Origin: Clostridia bacterium
Lineage (GTDB): Bacteria; Bacillota; Clostridia; Oscillospirales; CAG-272
Direction of reading: 5' to 3'
Length of the DNA: 64,000 bases
NCBI GenBank assembly: GCA_017399145.1
Contig: JAFQEG010000004.1
Coordinates: 1 to 64,000 of the forward strand
The stretch's first letter is position 1; each line of letters begins with the position of its first letter. Shown here one piece after another: positions 57,412-64,000 of this stretch. Under the pieces are notes generated by a model. The model worked only from the letters and a program-made list of their open reading frames with translations, was not told the origin of the DNA and made no database searches. A program made the translations under genes and the position numbers.

Positions 57412-59586
57412 TTATTCCCAAATTGTAACTTCGCCATCTACATAGTGCCAATAATTGCCACTTATACTTGGCTCGCTTTCCCTATACCAATGTACAGGAC
57501 GATTTGAATAGTTCCAGCCAATATTCCAACCACTTGGTTGGCTTTCAGCCTCACAGTAGATTGTAAGTTTTGTGCAATTCCTAAAGGTCTCGTAGCCAAT
57601 TGAAGTTACGCTACTTGAAATTACTACACTTGTAAGTCCTGTGCAACCAAAAAAGGCACCCTCGCCAATTGTGGTTACTCTATCCCCTATTGTAACACTT
57701 GTAAGTCCTGCACAACCAGAAAAGGCAGAGGAACCAATTGAGGTTACGCTATTTGGAATCACTACACTTGTAAGTCCTGTGCAAAATCTAAAGGCAGAGT
57801 CACCAATTGTGGTTACGCTATTTGGAATTTCTATATTTGTAAGACTTGTGCAACCCTCAAAGGCACCCCAGTCAATTGTGGTTACGCTATTTGGAATTAC
57901 TATACTTGTAAGTCCTGTACAACCCTCAAAGGTACTTACACCAATTGCAGTTACGCTATTTGGAATTACTATACTTGTAAGTCCTGTACAACCCTCAAAG
58001 GTACCACTGCCGATTGTGGTTACGCTATTTGGAATTGTTACACTTGTAAGTCCTGTACAACCATAAAAGGCACTCCAGCCAATTGTGGTTACGCTATTTG
58101 GAATTACTACACTTGTAAGGCTTGTACAACCATAAAAGGCAAAGTTGCCAATTGTGGTTACGCTATTTGGAATTGTTACACTTGTAAGACTTGTACAACC
58201 ATAAAAGGCACCATTGCCAATTGTGGTTACTTTATTTCCAATTGTTACACTTGTAAGTCCTGCACAACCAGAAAAGGTACTTACACCAATTGCGGTTACG
58301 CTATTTGGAATTACTACACTTGCAAGCCCTCTGCAATCCTTAAAGGCCTCGTAGCCAATTGAAGTTACACTATTTGGAATTGTAATACTTGTAAGTCCTG
58401 TGCAACCATAAAAGGCAGAGGAGCCAATTGTGGTTACGCTATTTGGAATTACTACACTTGCAAGCCCTCTGCAATCCTTAAAGGCCTCGTAGCCAATTGC
58501 GGTAACAGTATATCCATTACCCTTATAGCTTATCTTTTCCTTTATATTTGTCGTAGTGATAGCTGTGCTTTGTCCTGCAACAATAGCTTTTCCTTCATAA
58601 ATACTGTATCTTAAACCATCATCTACAAGATAAATCTTACCATCGTTTGCTACATCATTATTTTTACAATTCCAAACAGCAGGGCAATCAAAGGGTTTCC
58701 ACGAACTATCCCAACCGCTTGGTTGGCTTTCTGCCTCACAGTAGATTGTAAGTCCTTTGCAACCAGAAAAGGCAGAGGAGCCAATTGAAGTTACACTATT
58801 TGGAATTACTACACTTGTAAGCCCTGTGCAATATCTAAAGGCAGAGGAGCCAATTGTGGTTACGCTATCCCCTATTGTAACACTTGTAAGCCCTGTACAA
58901 CCAGAGAAGACATCGTCACCAATTGAAGTTACCTTCAAGCCTTTGTATTCTTCGGGAATTACTATGCTTGTTGCATTTTTATCGCAATCTACAACTGCAT
59001 ATCCATCTTGCTTTAACTCTAATTTAATGCCAGTATATTCCGTTTTTCCGTATAGCTTTAAATTACCAGTTGTCCCTTTTTCAATTTTAGAAATTGGATT
59101 TGTAAGCTCCTCGTCAAGATACCAACCTAAAAATTCGTAATAATCTTTATTACCGTCAGTAAGAACAATTTCATCCTCAACTGTGTATCTTGTTTTGTTG
59201 GTGTGATTTACCCCACCATTATATTCTATTGTATAAGTAATAGTAGTCCAGCTTGCCTCAAGAGTCATATCCTCGGTTGCCACGTAGCCAACGAATACCC
59301 ATTCAACTCCGCCATAATACCAGCCATCACAGGTATATCCAGCCCTTGTAGGGTCTTGTGGTACTGGAATTTTTCCACCCTTTTCCACCTGTATGCTATC
59401 AATCGCACTTCCACCCTTTGTATCAAAGGTAATAGTTACGTAATTCTTGTTGTCTTCGATGTTTCCACCACCCTCAGTATTTCCACCATTTTCTGTGCCT
59501 GGGTTATCGTTTCCGCCACAGGACGCAAGTCCTATGCACAAAATTAAGCACAAAATTGATAAAATTATAAGTAAGCCTTTTTTCAT
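57412..59586 (-). CDS. Surface lipoprotein with InlB-type repeats and BspA-type LRRs
   Basis: The 724-residue protein has a lipoprotein signal (lipobox LASC, Cys at 23) and a Gly/Asn/Glu linker. Two InlB/Flg_new repeats follow ('VTITFDTKGGSAIDSIQVEKGG...GWYYGG', 'YTIEYNGGVNHTN...GWYLDEE', about 48-175). About twenty LRR_5 repeats of 23 residues occur in two blocks (about 200-310 and 355-695), built on 'TSVVIPNSVTTIGSSAFYGCTGL'. A 'CEAESQPSGW' capping segment closes each block. It should be lipid-anchored outside. The long antisense frames across it are repeat shadows. GGAGAGAAAAA precedes the ATG. Adhesion or host interaction is inferred. Confidence 0.9.
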   Translation of the reverse strand: MKKGLLIILSILCLILCIGLASCGGNDNPGTENGGNTEGGGNIEDNKNYVTITFDTKGGSAIDSIQVEKGGKIPVPQDPTRAGYTCDGWYYGGVEWVFVGYVATEDMTLEASWTTITYTIEYNGGVNHTNKTRYTVEDEIVLTDGNKDYYEFLGWYLDEELTNPISKIEKGTTGNLKLYGKTEYTGIKLELKQDGYAVVDCDKNATSIVIPEEYKGLKVTSIGDDVFSGCTGLTSVTIGDSVTTIGSSAFRYCTGLTSVVIPNSVTSIGSSAFSGCKGLTIYCEAESQPSGWDSSWKPFDCPAVWNCKNNDVANDGKIYLVDDGLRYSIYEGKAIVAGQSTAITTTNIKEKISYKGNGYTVTAIGYEAFKDCRGLASVVIPNSVTTIGSSAFYGCTGLTSITIPNSVTSIGYEAFKDCRGLASVVIPNSVTAIGVSTFSGCAGLTSVTIGNKVTTIGNGAFYGCTSLTSVTIPNSVTTIGNFAFYGCTSLTSVVIPNSVTTIGWSAFYGCTGLTSVTIPNSVTTIGSGTFEGCTGLTSIVIPNSVTAIGVSTFEGCTGLTSIVIPNSVTTIDWGAFEGCTSLTNIEIPNSVTTIGDSAFRFCTGLTSVVIPNSVTSIGSSAFSGCAGLTSVTIGDRVTTIGEGAFFGCTGLTSVVISSSVTSIGYETFRNCTKLTIYCEAESQPSGWNIGWNYSNRPVHWYRESEPSISGNYWHYVDGEVTIWE

Positions 59587-59619
59587 TTTTTCTCTCCTTA
59601 ATTGATTTATTCCTATGCA

Positions 59620-60666
59620 TTAAGCCTTAATATAACGTGTGTTTTTTGATTGACCTATTTTCCTTATTTGTCCGTCCTTAATCATTTTGCTAAGCACGGC
59701 TTCTACTGTTGTGGGACTGATGTCAGGCAATATTTCGCAAATATCAGCCTTTGAAATAGGCACTAAGCTATTTAGCACCGTTGCTTCAATTCTTGCAGAT
59801 TTTGTAATTTTTTTGCCGTGAACTACTGCAAAGCGCTTGTCAAGCTCCTTATAGCACATATATAAAGTTGAAAGAAAATTTTCTATAAACGGAACGTAAG
59901 TGTTTTGATTTTCGTGCCAACCGACAGAGGACTCTTGAAGTGCCTCATAGTAGTATCCCTTATAGTTATTAATTTGCTCCTCAAAGGAAACGTATTTTCC
60001 TGCATCATAACCATTTTTATAGAGCAAAAGCAAGGACAAAAGCCTTGACATTCTACCATTTCCATCTCTAAATGGGTGAATACACAAAAAATCCAGCACC
60101 ACGCAAGGAATCAACAATAGCTGATTGATATTAGCATTATTTTTAGCTTCCATATAAGCAAGGACTAGCTGTGTCATAGCTTCCTCAACCTCTGTTGCAG
60201 GAGTGGGCTTAAATCTAACTCGACGCTTGCCATTTTTGTCTTGCTCAATAATATAGTTGTCACCCGTTTTGTATTGACCACCATATTCATATCCTGCAAT
60301 CTGCATCATTGTCTCGTGAAGCCTTAAAATATCGCCCTCATTAAAATCCAACGTATCGTGATAAAGATGAATAGCGTTTAGCGCATCTCTGTAACCGGCG
60401 ATTTCGCCCTCTGTGTGATTTAGGGGTGCACTGTCCTGATTAACGATAGCAGCAATACGCTCGTCGCTTGTAACAATTCCCTCAATAGCATTTGAGCTTT
60501 TTACTGATTGCACTCTTGCAATCCCCTCAAGCTCGGTGAAAATCTTAGCATATTCCTCTTTTCTAACACCTGCCATTGTTTTTAACGCAACAATGCTTGA
60601 CGTAATATTGATAAGCTTTGAGGGCAATAGCCCATTATTTAAAAAAGAATAATCAAATTTTCTCAT
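59620..60666 (-). CDS. Fic-family protein with internal inhibitory motif
   Basis: The 348-residue protein carries a Fic domain. The catalytic loop is HPFRDGNGRMSRLL, and the full HxFx(D/E)GNGRxxR motif implies AMP transfer from ATP to a protein hydroxyl. An N-terminal SSNAIEG segment (about residue 57) matches the (S/T)xxxE(G/N) inhibitory helix of class II Fic enzymes. A C-terminal winged-helix-like part ('ISKADICEILPDISPTTVEAVLSKMIKDGQIRKIG') may bind DNA. No signal or Bep domain is present. The ATG at 60666 has GGGGGTG upstream; the frame to 60690 does not. No antitoxin gene is adjacent. Confidence 0.92.
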   Translation of the reverse strand: MRKFDYSFLNNGLLPSKLINITSSIVALKTMAGVRKEEYAKIFTELEGIARVQSVKSSNAIEGIVTSDERIAAIVNQDSAPLNHTEGEIAGYRDALNAIHLYHDTLDFNEGDILRLHETMMQIAGYEYGGQYKTGDNYIIEQDKNGKRRVRFKPTPATEVEEAMTQLVLAYMEAKNNANINQLLLIPCVVLDFLCIHPFRDGNGRMSRLLSLLLLYKNGYDAGKYVSFEEQINNYKGYYYEALQESSVGWHENQNTYVPFIENFLSTLYMCYKELDKRFAVVHGKKITKSARIEATVLNSLVPISKADICEILPDISPTTVEAVLSKMIKDGQIRKIGQSKNTRYIKA

Positions 60667-60680
60667 ATATACACCCCCAT

Positions 60681-60758
60681 TTCTGCACATATTTTACCAT
60701 ATTATATGCAGAAAATCAAGACTTTATGCATATAAATATTAAAATAATATGCAGAAAA
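60681..60758 (-). promoter_or_regulatory. Fic promoter with three ATATGCAGAA-type boxes
   Basis: On the minus strand, TTGATT and TAAAAT are 17 bp apart (60719-60691). ATATGCAGAAAA occurs at 60704 and 60747, and the inverted TTCTGCACATAT at 60681. The first and last flank the -10 as an imperfect inverted repeat, suited to autoregulation by the winged-helix part. Confidence 0.6.
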
Positions 60759-60780
60759 ATCCGTCGCAAGACGGATTTCA
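60755..60780 (-). terminator. Terminator of the PHP gene
   Basis: AAATCCGTC-GCAA-GACGGATTT overlaps the TGA stop at 60778-60780 and is followed on the minus strand by TTTTTC. Confidence 0.85.
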
Positions 60781-61605
60781 TTGCCTAGCAATTTTTCGTA
60801 GCGCTAGGTATGATTCATATGGTACCTGTGCGTATCCCATATCGACTCCGTCCTTCATTGAGCCGTGGAAGTCGCTACCACCACTTTTGACAAGTCCGTT
60901 TTTGTCGGCAAGGTCGCACAAATACTCTATTTGCTCATTTGTAAAAAGTCCATAATAGCACTCAATTCCCACAAGCCCCTTTTCCTTGGCTATGGGCAAA
61001 AGTCCCTCAAGCTCTTCCTTTTCTAGGCTTAATAGAGGATGAGCCAAAACAGGCAAAGCACCAATTTTTCTAACCCACTCAACAATATCTACAAGCTGTG
61101 GTCTTGGGCAAGACACGTAATAGCCATTACCCTCCTTTAAAATGGTTGCAAACGCCTCGTTTGAGTCCTTGACGTATACCTTTTTTACTAGCTCCTTTGA
61201 AAAATGAGCACGATTTATGCTTTTGAATTCTCTCTTCATTCCCTCGAAATCAATTTGGTAGCCACCCTCAATCAGCGCCTTAGCTAGCCTTTCGTTGCTT
61301 TCCCTCTTTAGCCTTTTTCTCTCCTCGAAAAAGTCCTTCATTTTCTCTCTTGCATCCTCGCTTAAAAACAAGGCTAAAAGGTGAGTTTCCTTGCCTAGAT
61401 ATTCAGTTGTAATTTCACTTCCTACAACTGCCGAAACACCCAATTCCTGTGCATATTTTTCAAATTCCCAAGCACCGTCAACACAGTTGTGGTCCGTTAG
61501 GGCAATTGCTAAAAGATCCTTTTCCTTGGCATACTCTAAAAGCTGTTTTGGTGTATATGTACCGTCGGAATAGACGGAATGATTATGTAAATCGCAATAT
61601 TTCAT
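60778..61605 (-). CDS. PHP-domain phosphoesterase
   Basis: The 275-residue protein is a stand-alone PHP-domain hydrolase. Metal-binding motifs in order are DLHNHSVYSDGTY (about 4-16), TDHNCVDG, GSEITTEYLGKETHLLAL, 'HPLLSLE' and GSDFHGS. Related proteins (RNase AM/YciV type) cut 3',5'-nucleoside bisphosphates or short RNA 5' ends. Assignment to that activity is likely but unproven. The ATG at 61605 has GAGGTAGAACAA upstream; the frame to 61653 crosses the promoter. It is divergent from the nrdG-type gene and monocistronic. Confidence 0.9.
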   Translation of the reverse strand: MKYCDLHNHSVYSDGTYTPKQLLEYAKEKDLLAIALTDHNCVDGAWEFEKYAQELGVSAVVGSEITTEYLGKETHLLALFLSEDAREKMKDFFEERKRLKRESNERLAKALIEGGYQIDFEGMKREFKSINRAHFSKELVKKVYVKDSNEAFATILKEGNGYYVSCPRPQLVDIVEWVRKIGALPVLAHPLLSLEKEELEGLLPIAKEKGLVGIECYYGLFTNEQIEYLCDLADKNGLVKSGGSDFHGSMKDGVDMGYAQVPYESYLALRKIARQ

Positions 61606-61631
61606 TTGTTCTACCTCGTCTTGATAAAATA

Positions 61632-61660
61632 AGTTTATCACAAATTTTCTCACTTTTCAA
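61632..61660 (-). promoter_or_regulatory. Promoter of the PHP gene
   Basis: On the minus strand, TTGAAA and TAAACT are 17 bp apart with TGTGA before the -10. Its -35 end overlaps the 50-bp direct repeat at 61653-61702. Confidence 0.75.
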
Positions 61661-61818
61661 CAAAACAGTGCTTTTTTGTGCTACAATATATATTAATGAA
61701 GAAAGCCTTCCCCTTGAGGGGAAGGGGGACCACCACCCACAAGTGGTGGTGGATGAGGTGTAGTGCACCTTTTCAACAAAACAGTGCTTTTTTGTGCTAC
61801 AATATATATTAATGAAGA
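61653..61818. repeat. Palindromic element flanked by 50-bp perfect direct repeats
   Basis: The 50 bases at 61653-61702 recur exactly at 61769-61818. Between them is a 66-bp element, 61703-61768. It begins AAGCCTTCCCCTTGAGGGG, has CCACCAC-CCACAA-GTGGTGG and ends GGATGAGGTGTAG plus TGCAC. Each direct repeat holds a TGTGC-TACAAT -10-like box, so the promoter region of the downstream gene was duplicated. Confidence 0.92.
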
Positions 61819-61841
61819 GAAAAAACCAAGGAGGAATTAAA

Positions 61842-62534
61842 ATGGACTTCAACGGCTTTCAAAAGCTAACACTTTTAGACTACCCAGGAAAGGTGGCTTG
61901 CACTCTATTTTTAGCAGGGTGTAACTTCCGTTGCCCCTTTTGTCATAATGCCTTTTTAGTAACCGATATAGATAACTCGATTGTCTTCCCCGAGGAGGAG
62001 ATACTCGCCTACCTCAAAAAAAGAAAGGGAATTTTAGAGGGCGTTTGCATAACCGGTGGAGAGCCTCTTTTAAGGCACGGGCTTGAGGACTTTATTAAAA
62101 AGGTAAAGGACCTAGGACTTTGCGTTAAGCTTGACACAAACGGCACCGACCCAGAAAAATTGAAAGGTCTCATTGAAAAGGGACTTATTGACTACGTTGC
62201 AATGGACATAAAAACCTGTCCTGACAAATATCCCCTTGTGGCAGGAGTGCCTAATTTAGACGTTTCGCCCATACTAAAAAGCGTTGAGCTTTTAAAGACA
62301 AATATAGTGCCCTATGAGTTTAGGACAACTATTGTTAAGGAGCTTCACGAAATACAAGATATAGAAAAAATCGGTGAATGGATAAAGGGTACACCAAAAT
62401 ATTTTTTACAGAATTTTGTTGACTCCGGCAACCTAATCGAGGGTAATTTGCACGAACATGACAAAGAAACGTTAGAAAAAATGGTCAAAATCGCACGTAC
62501 TTTTGTGCCAAATGCCGAAATTCGCGGAATTTGA
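61842..62534 (+). CDS. nrdG: Anaerobic ribonucleoside-triphosphate reductase activating protein
   Basis: This radical-SAM activase should install the glycyl radical on NrdD. The 230-residue protein matches the NrdG2-type subfamily (TIGR02495): 'GFQKLTLLDYPGKVACTLFLAGCNFRCPFCHN' with the cluster CxxxCxxC at about residues 27-34, then CITGGEPLL and YVAMDIKT. It is longer than classic NrdG (about 155-175). The ATG at 61842 follows CAAGGAGGAATTAAA; the frame to 61794 starts in the duplicated promoter. It precedes nrdD by 170 bases. nrdD has its own promoter, so the two may be controlled separately. Confidence 0.92.
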   Translation: MDFNGFQKLTLLDYPGKVACTLFLAGCNFRCPFCHNAFLVTDIDNSIVFPEEEILAYLKKRKGILEGVCITGGEPLLRHGLEDFIKKVKDLGLCVKLDTNGTDPEKLKGLIEKGLIDYVAMDIKTCPDKYPLVAGVPNLDVSPILKSVELLKTNIVPYEFRTTIVKELHEIQDIEKIGEWIKGTPKYFLQNFVDSGNLIEGNLHEHDKETLEKMVKIARTFVPNAEIRGI

Positions 62535-62539
62535 CGAAA

Positions 62540-62588
62540 ACACAAGATATTGTGAAATTTACTATTGACAAAGCACAAGATATATGGT
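62540..62588. promoter_or_regulatory. Pair of NrdR boxes
   Basis: ACACAAGATATTGTGA (62540-62555) and GCACAAGATATATGGT (62573-62588) match the NrdR-box pattern. They lie 33 bp apart start to start, about three helical turns. The second covers the spacer and start of the -10 of the nrdD promoter, so repression by NrdR is expected. Confidence 0.8.
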
Positions 62589-62593
62589 AGAAT
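62565..62593 (+). promoter_or_regulatory. Promoter of nrdD
   Basis: TTGACA and TAGAAT are 17 bp apart. The predicted start is near 62600, giving a leader of about 104 bases. Confidence 0.85.
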
Positions 62594-62606
62594 AATTTCA
62601 CACCAC

Positions 62607-62650
62607 AAAATATAGCCTACTCGACCAATAAGTTTAGTAGGCTATATTTT
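62607..62650 (+). other. 15-bp perfect hairpin in the nrdD leader
   Basis: AAAATATAGCCTACT (62607-62621) pairs perfectly with AGTAGGCTATATTTT (62636-62650) around a 14-base loop. It begins only a few bases after the predicted transcript start and ends in four T residues. It may be a 5' stabiliser or a weak terminator/attenuator. Confidence 0.75.
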
Positions 62651-62703
62651 AGCGAATAGCAAAAAAAATTAAAAACATACAAAAATCAAAAGGAGAAAGA
62701 ACT

Positions 62704-64000
62704 ATGTACAACGTTATTAAGCGTGACGGCAAGATTGTTGATTTTAACATTAAGAAAATCAGCGATGCAATTGCACAAGCATTTGATGCTTGCCAAAAGC
62801 AGTACAATCAGGACGTTATTGACTTCCTAGCACTTAAGGTTACTGCTGACTTCGAGCCAAAAATTGAAGATGGAAAGGTATCCGTTGAGCACATTCAGGA
62901 CAGTGTTGAGTCCGTGCTTATCAAGGCTGGCTACGACGACGTTTCTAAGGCATACATTATCTACCGTCGTCAAAGAGAAAAGATTCGTAACATCAATGCA
63001 ACAATGGTTGACTACAAGGCAATCATTGACAACTACCTAAACATTGCAGACTGGAGAGTTAAGGAAAACTCCACAGTTACCTACTCAGTTGGTGGTCTTA
63101 TTCTTTCAAACTCAGGCGCAGTTACAGCTAACTACTGGCTATCTGAGGTTTATGATGACGAAATTGCAAACGCACACAGAAATGCTGATATTCACATTCA
63201 CGACCTTTCAATGCTTACAGGCTACTGTGCAGGCTGGTCACTAAAGCAACTCATTCAAGAGGGTCTTGGTGGCGTAACAGGTAAGATTACCTCTGCCCCT
63301 GCATCTCACCTATCCACCCTTTGCAACCAAATGGTAAACTTCCTTGGCATTATGCAAAATGAGTGGGCAGGCGCGCAAGCATTCTCATCCTTTGACACAT
63401 ATTTGGCACCATTCGTAAAGGTTGACAACCTAACCTATAAAGAGGTTAAGCAATGCATTCAATCCTTTATTTACGGTGTAAATACACCATCACGTTGGGG
63501 TACACAATCTCCATTTACAAACATTACACTTGACTGGACAGTTCCAAATGACCTAGCTGAGCTAAACTGCATCGTAGGTGGTAAGGAATTAGACTTCAAG
63601 TACAAGGATTGTAAGAAGGAAATGGATATGATAAACAAGGCGTTTATCGAAATTATGATTGAGGGCGACGCAAACGGTCGTGGCTTCCAATACCCAATTC
63701 CAACCTATTCAATCACTCGTGACTTCGACTGGAGCGAAACAGAAAACAACAAGCTTCTCTTCGAAATGACTGCAAAATACGGAACACCTTACTTCTCCAA
63801 CTATATCAATAGTGATATGGAGCCAAGCGACGTACGTTCAATGTGCTGTCGTCTAAGACTTGACCTTCGTGAGCTAAGAAAGAAGTCCGGTGGCTTCTTC
63901 GGTAGTGGTGAATCCACAGGCTCAGTTGGTGTTGTAACAATCAATATGCCAAGAATTGCTTACCTTGCACAAAACGAGGCTGACTTCTATGCTCGTCTTG
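62704..64000 (+). CDS. nrdD: Anaerobic ribonucleoside-triphosphate reductase, cut by the window end
   Basis: NrdD reduces ribonucleoside triphosphates to deoxynucleotides without oxygen, using a glycyl radical. About 432 residues are visible from the ATG at 62704 (AAAAGGAGAAAGAACT upstream). Residues 1-90 are an ATP-cone regulatory domain (VIKRDGKIVDFNIKKISDAI). The catalytic part begins near 110 with 'HRNADIHIHDLSML.GYCAGWSL', then 'NQMVNFLGIMQNEWAGAQAFSS', 'YGVNTPSRWGTQSPFTNIT' and SMCCRLRLDL with Cys residues typical of class III enzymes. The C-terminal radical Gly and zinc site lie outside the window. It is regulated by NrdR boxes and preceded by its activase gene. Confidence 0.96.
   Translation, partial: MYNVIKRDGKIVDFNIKKISDAIAQAFDACQKQYNQDVIDFLALKVTADFEPKIEDGKVSVEHIQDSVESVLIKAGYDDVSKAYIIYRRQREKIRNINATMVDYKAIIDNYLNIADWRVKENSTVTYSVGGLILSNSGAVTANYWLSEVYDDEIANAHRNADIHIHDLSMLTGYCAGWSLKQLIQEGLGGVTGKITSAPASHLSTLCNQMVNFLGIMQNEWAGAQAFSSFDTYLAPFVKVDNLTYKEVKQCIQSFIYGVNTPSRWGTQSPFTNITLDWTVPNDLAELNCIVGGKELDFKYKDCKKEMDMINKAFIEIMIEGDANGRGFQYPIPTYSITRDFDWSETENNKLLFEMTAKYGTPYFSNYINSDMEPSDVRSMCCRLRLDLRELRKKSGGFFGSGESTGSVGVVTINMPRIAYLAQNEADFYARL

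Noticed and set aside
57641..59140. Long open frames on the plus strand (57641-58066 and 58757-59140) opposite the LRR lipoprotein gene
   Set aside because: They are antisense shadows of the 69-bp LRR repeat. They have no ribosome binding site and the opposite strand has a complete signal peptide and repeats.
62607..62650. Known riboswitch in the nrdD leader
   Set aside because: A single perfect stem with an AT-rich loop has no conserved aptamer core such as those of B12 or other riboswitches that I can recognise.

Overview
The window looks like chromosome from an anaerobic, moderately AT-rich, Gram-positive-type bacterium of the Bacillota, most likely a gut or rumen member of the Clostridia. 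Supporting signs are strong AAGGAGG-type ribosome binding sites, TTGACA-N17-TATAAT promoters, many lipobox proteins with no outer-membrane genes, pyruvate formate-lyase, class III ribonucleotide reductase, FeoAB, meso-DAP dehydrogenase, and secreted BspA-type leucine-rich repeat and InlB-type repeat proteins. The genus cannot be told from the sequence. No rRNA, tRNA, CRISPR array, insertion sequence or intact prophage was seen. The left edge carries the tail of a gene with a possibly phage-like C-terminus.

Layout. 0.5-3.6 kb: feoA, feoB and a small FeoB-associated Cys-rich protein under one promoter with a palindromic operator. 3.7-9.4 kb: two lipoproteins and a large coiled-coil membrane protein, all unknown. 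9.7-13.6 kb: an EF-G-like GTPase, an HD phosphohydrolase, a probable structured small RNA with its own promoter and terminator, and a zinc-ribbon protein. 14-21 kb: an alpha/beta hydrolase, two secreted proteins sharing a C-terminal module, NAD(P)HX repair (nnr) and an SGNH hydrolase. 21-28.4 kb: citrate synthase, rsmG with a secreted trypsin-like protease, and ymdB-galK-walJ. 28.6-32 kb: divergent pncB and nadE, sharing a -10 region and bracketed by an inverted repeat pair. 32.4-35.2 kb: a RING/TPR/transmembrane/LRR protein and an HI0933-type flavoprotein. 35.6-46.3 kb: a surface-glycan operon (two GT2 glycosyltransferases, a 1299-residue three-part fusion, SDR, DUF6270-like, Glf) ending in an ABC-F gene, driven by a consensus promoter. 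46.4-49 kb: four tandem paralogues of an unknown family. 49-53 kb: cytidylate kinase-like protein, lone Mrr-type nuclease, hydrolase, and MORN-repeat genes with a decayed third copy. 53-64 kb: ddh, pflB-pflA, LRR lipoprotein, Fic protein, PHP phosphoesterase, nrdG-type activase, and nrdD (cut by the window end) with NrdR boxes.

How genes work together. Several pieces fit fermentative anaerobic life: PflB/PflA and NrdD/NrdG-type activase are glycyl-radical enzymes with their radical-SAM activases, and FeoAB supplies the ferrous iron they need. PncB, NadE and Nnr cover NAD salvage, synthesis and repair. The glycan operon, LRR/InlB proteins and lipoproteins point to an elaborate cell surface.

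The most unusual content is between genes. There are short mobile palindromic elements, two of which are flanked by perfect 50-bp and 20-bp direct repeats. A roughly 300-bp structured repeat sits four times directly upstream of start codons, shows covariation, and in two copies is organised so that one arm could pair with either of two partners. Arrays of unlike hairpins are joined by a constant linker. A terminator hairpin is inverted relative to its duplicated flanks. A promoter-RNA-terminator unit matches no RNA family I recognise.
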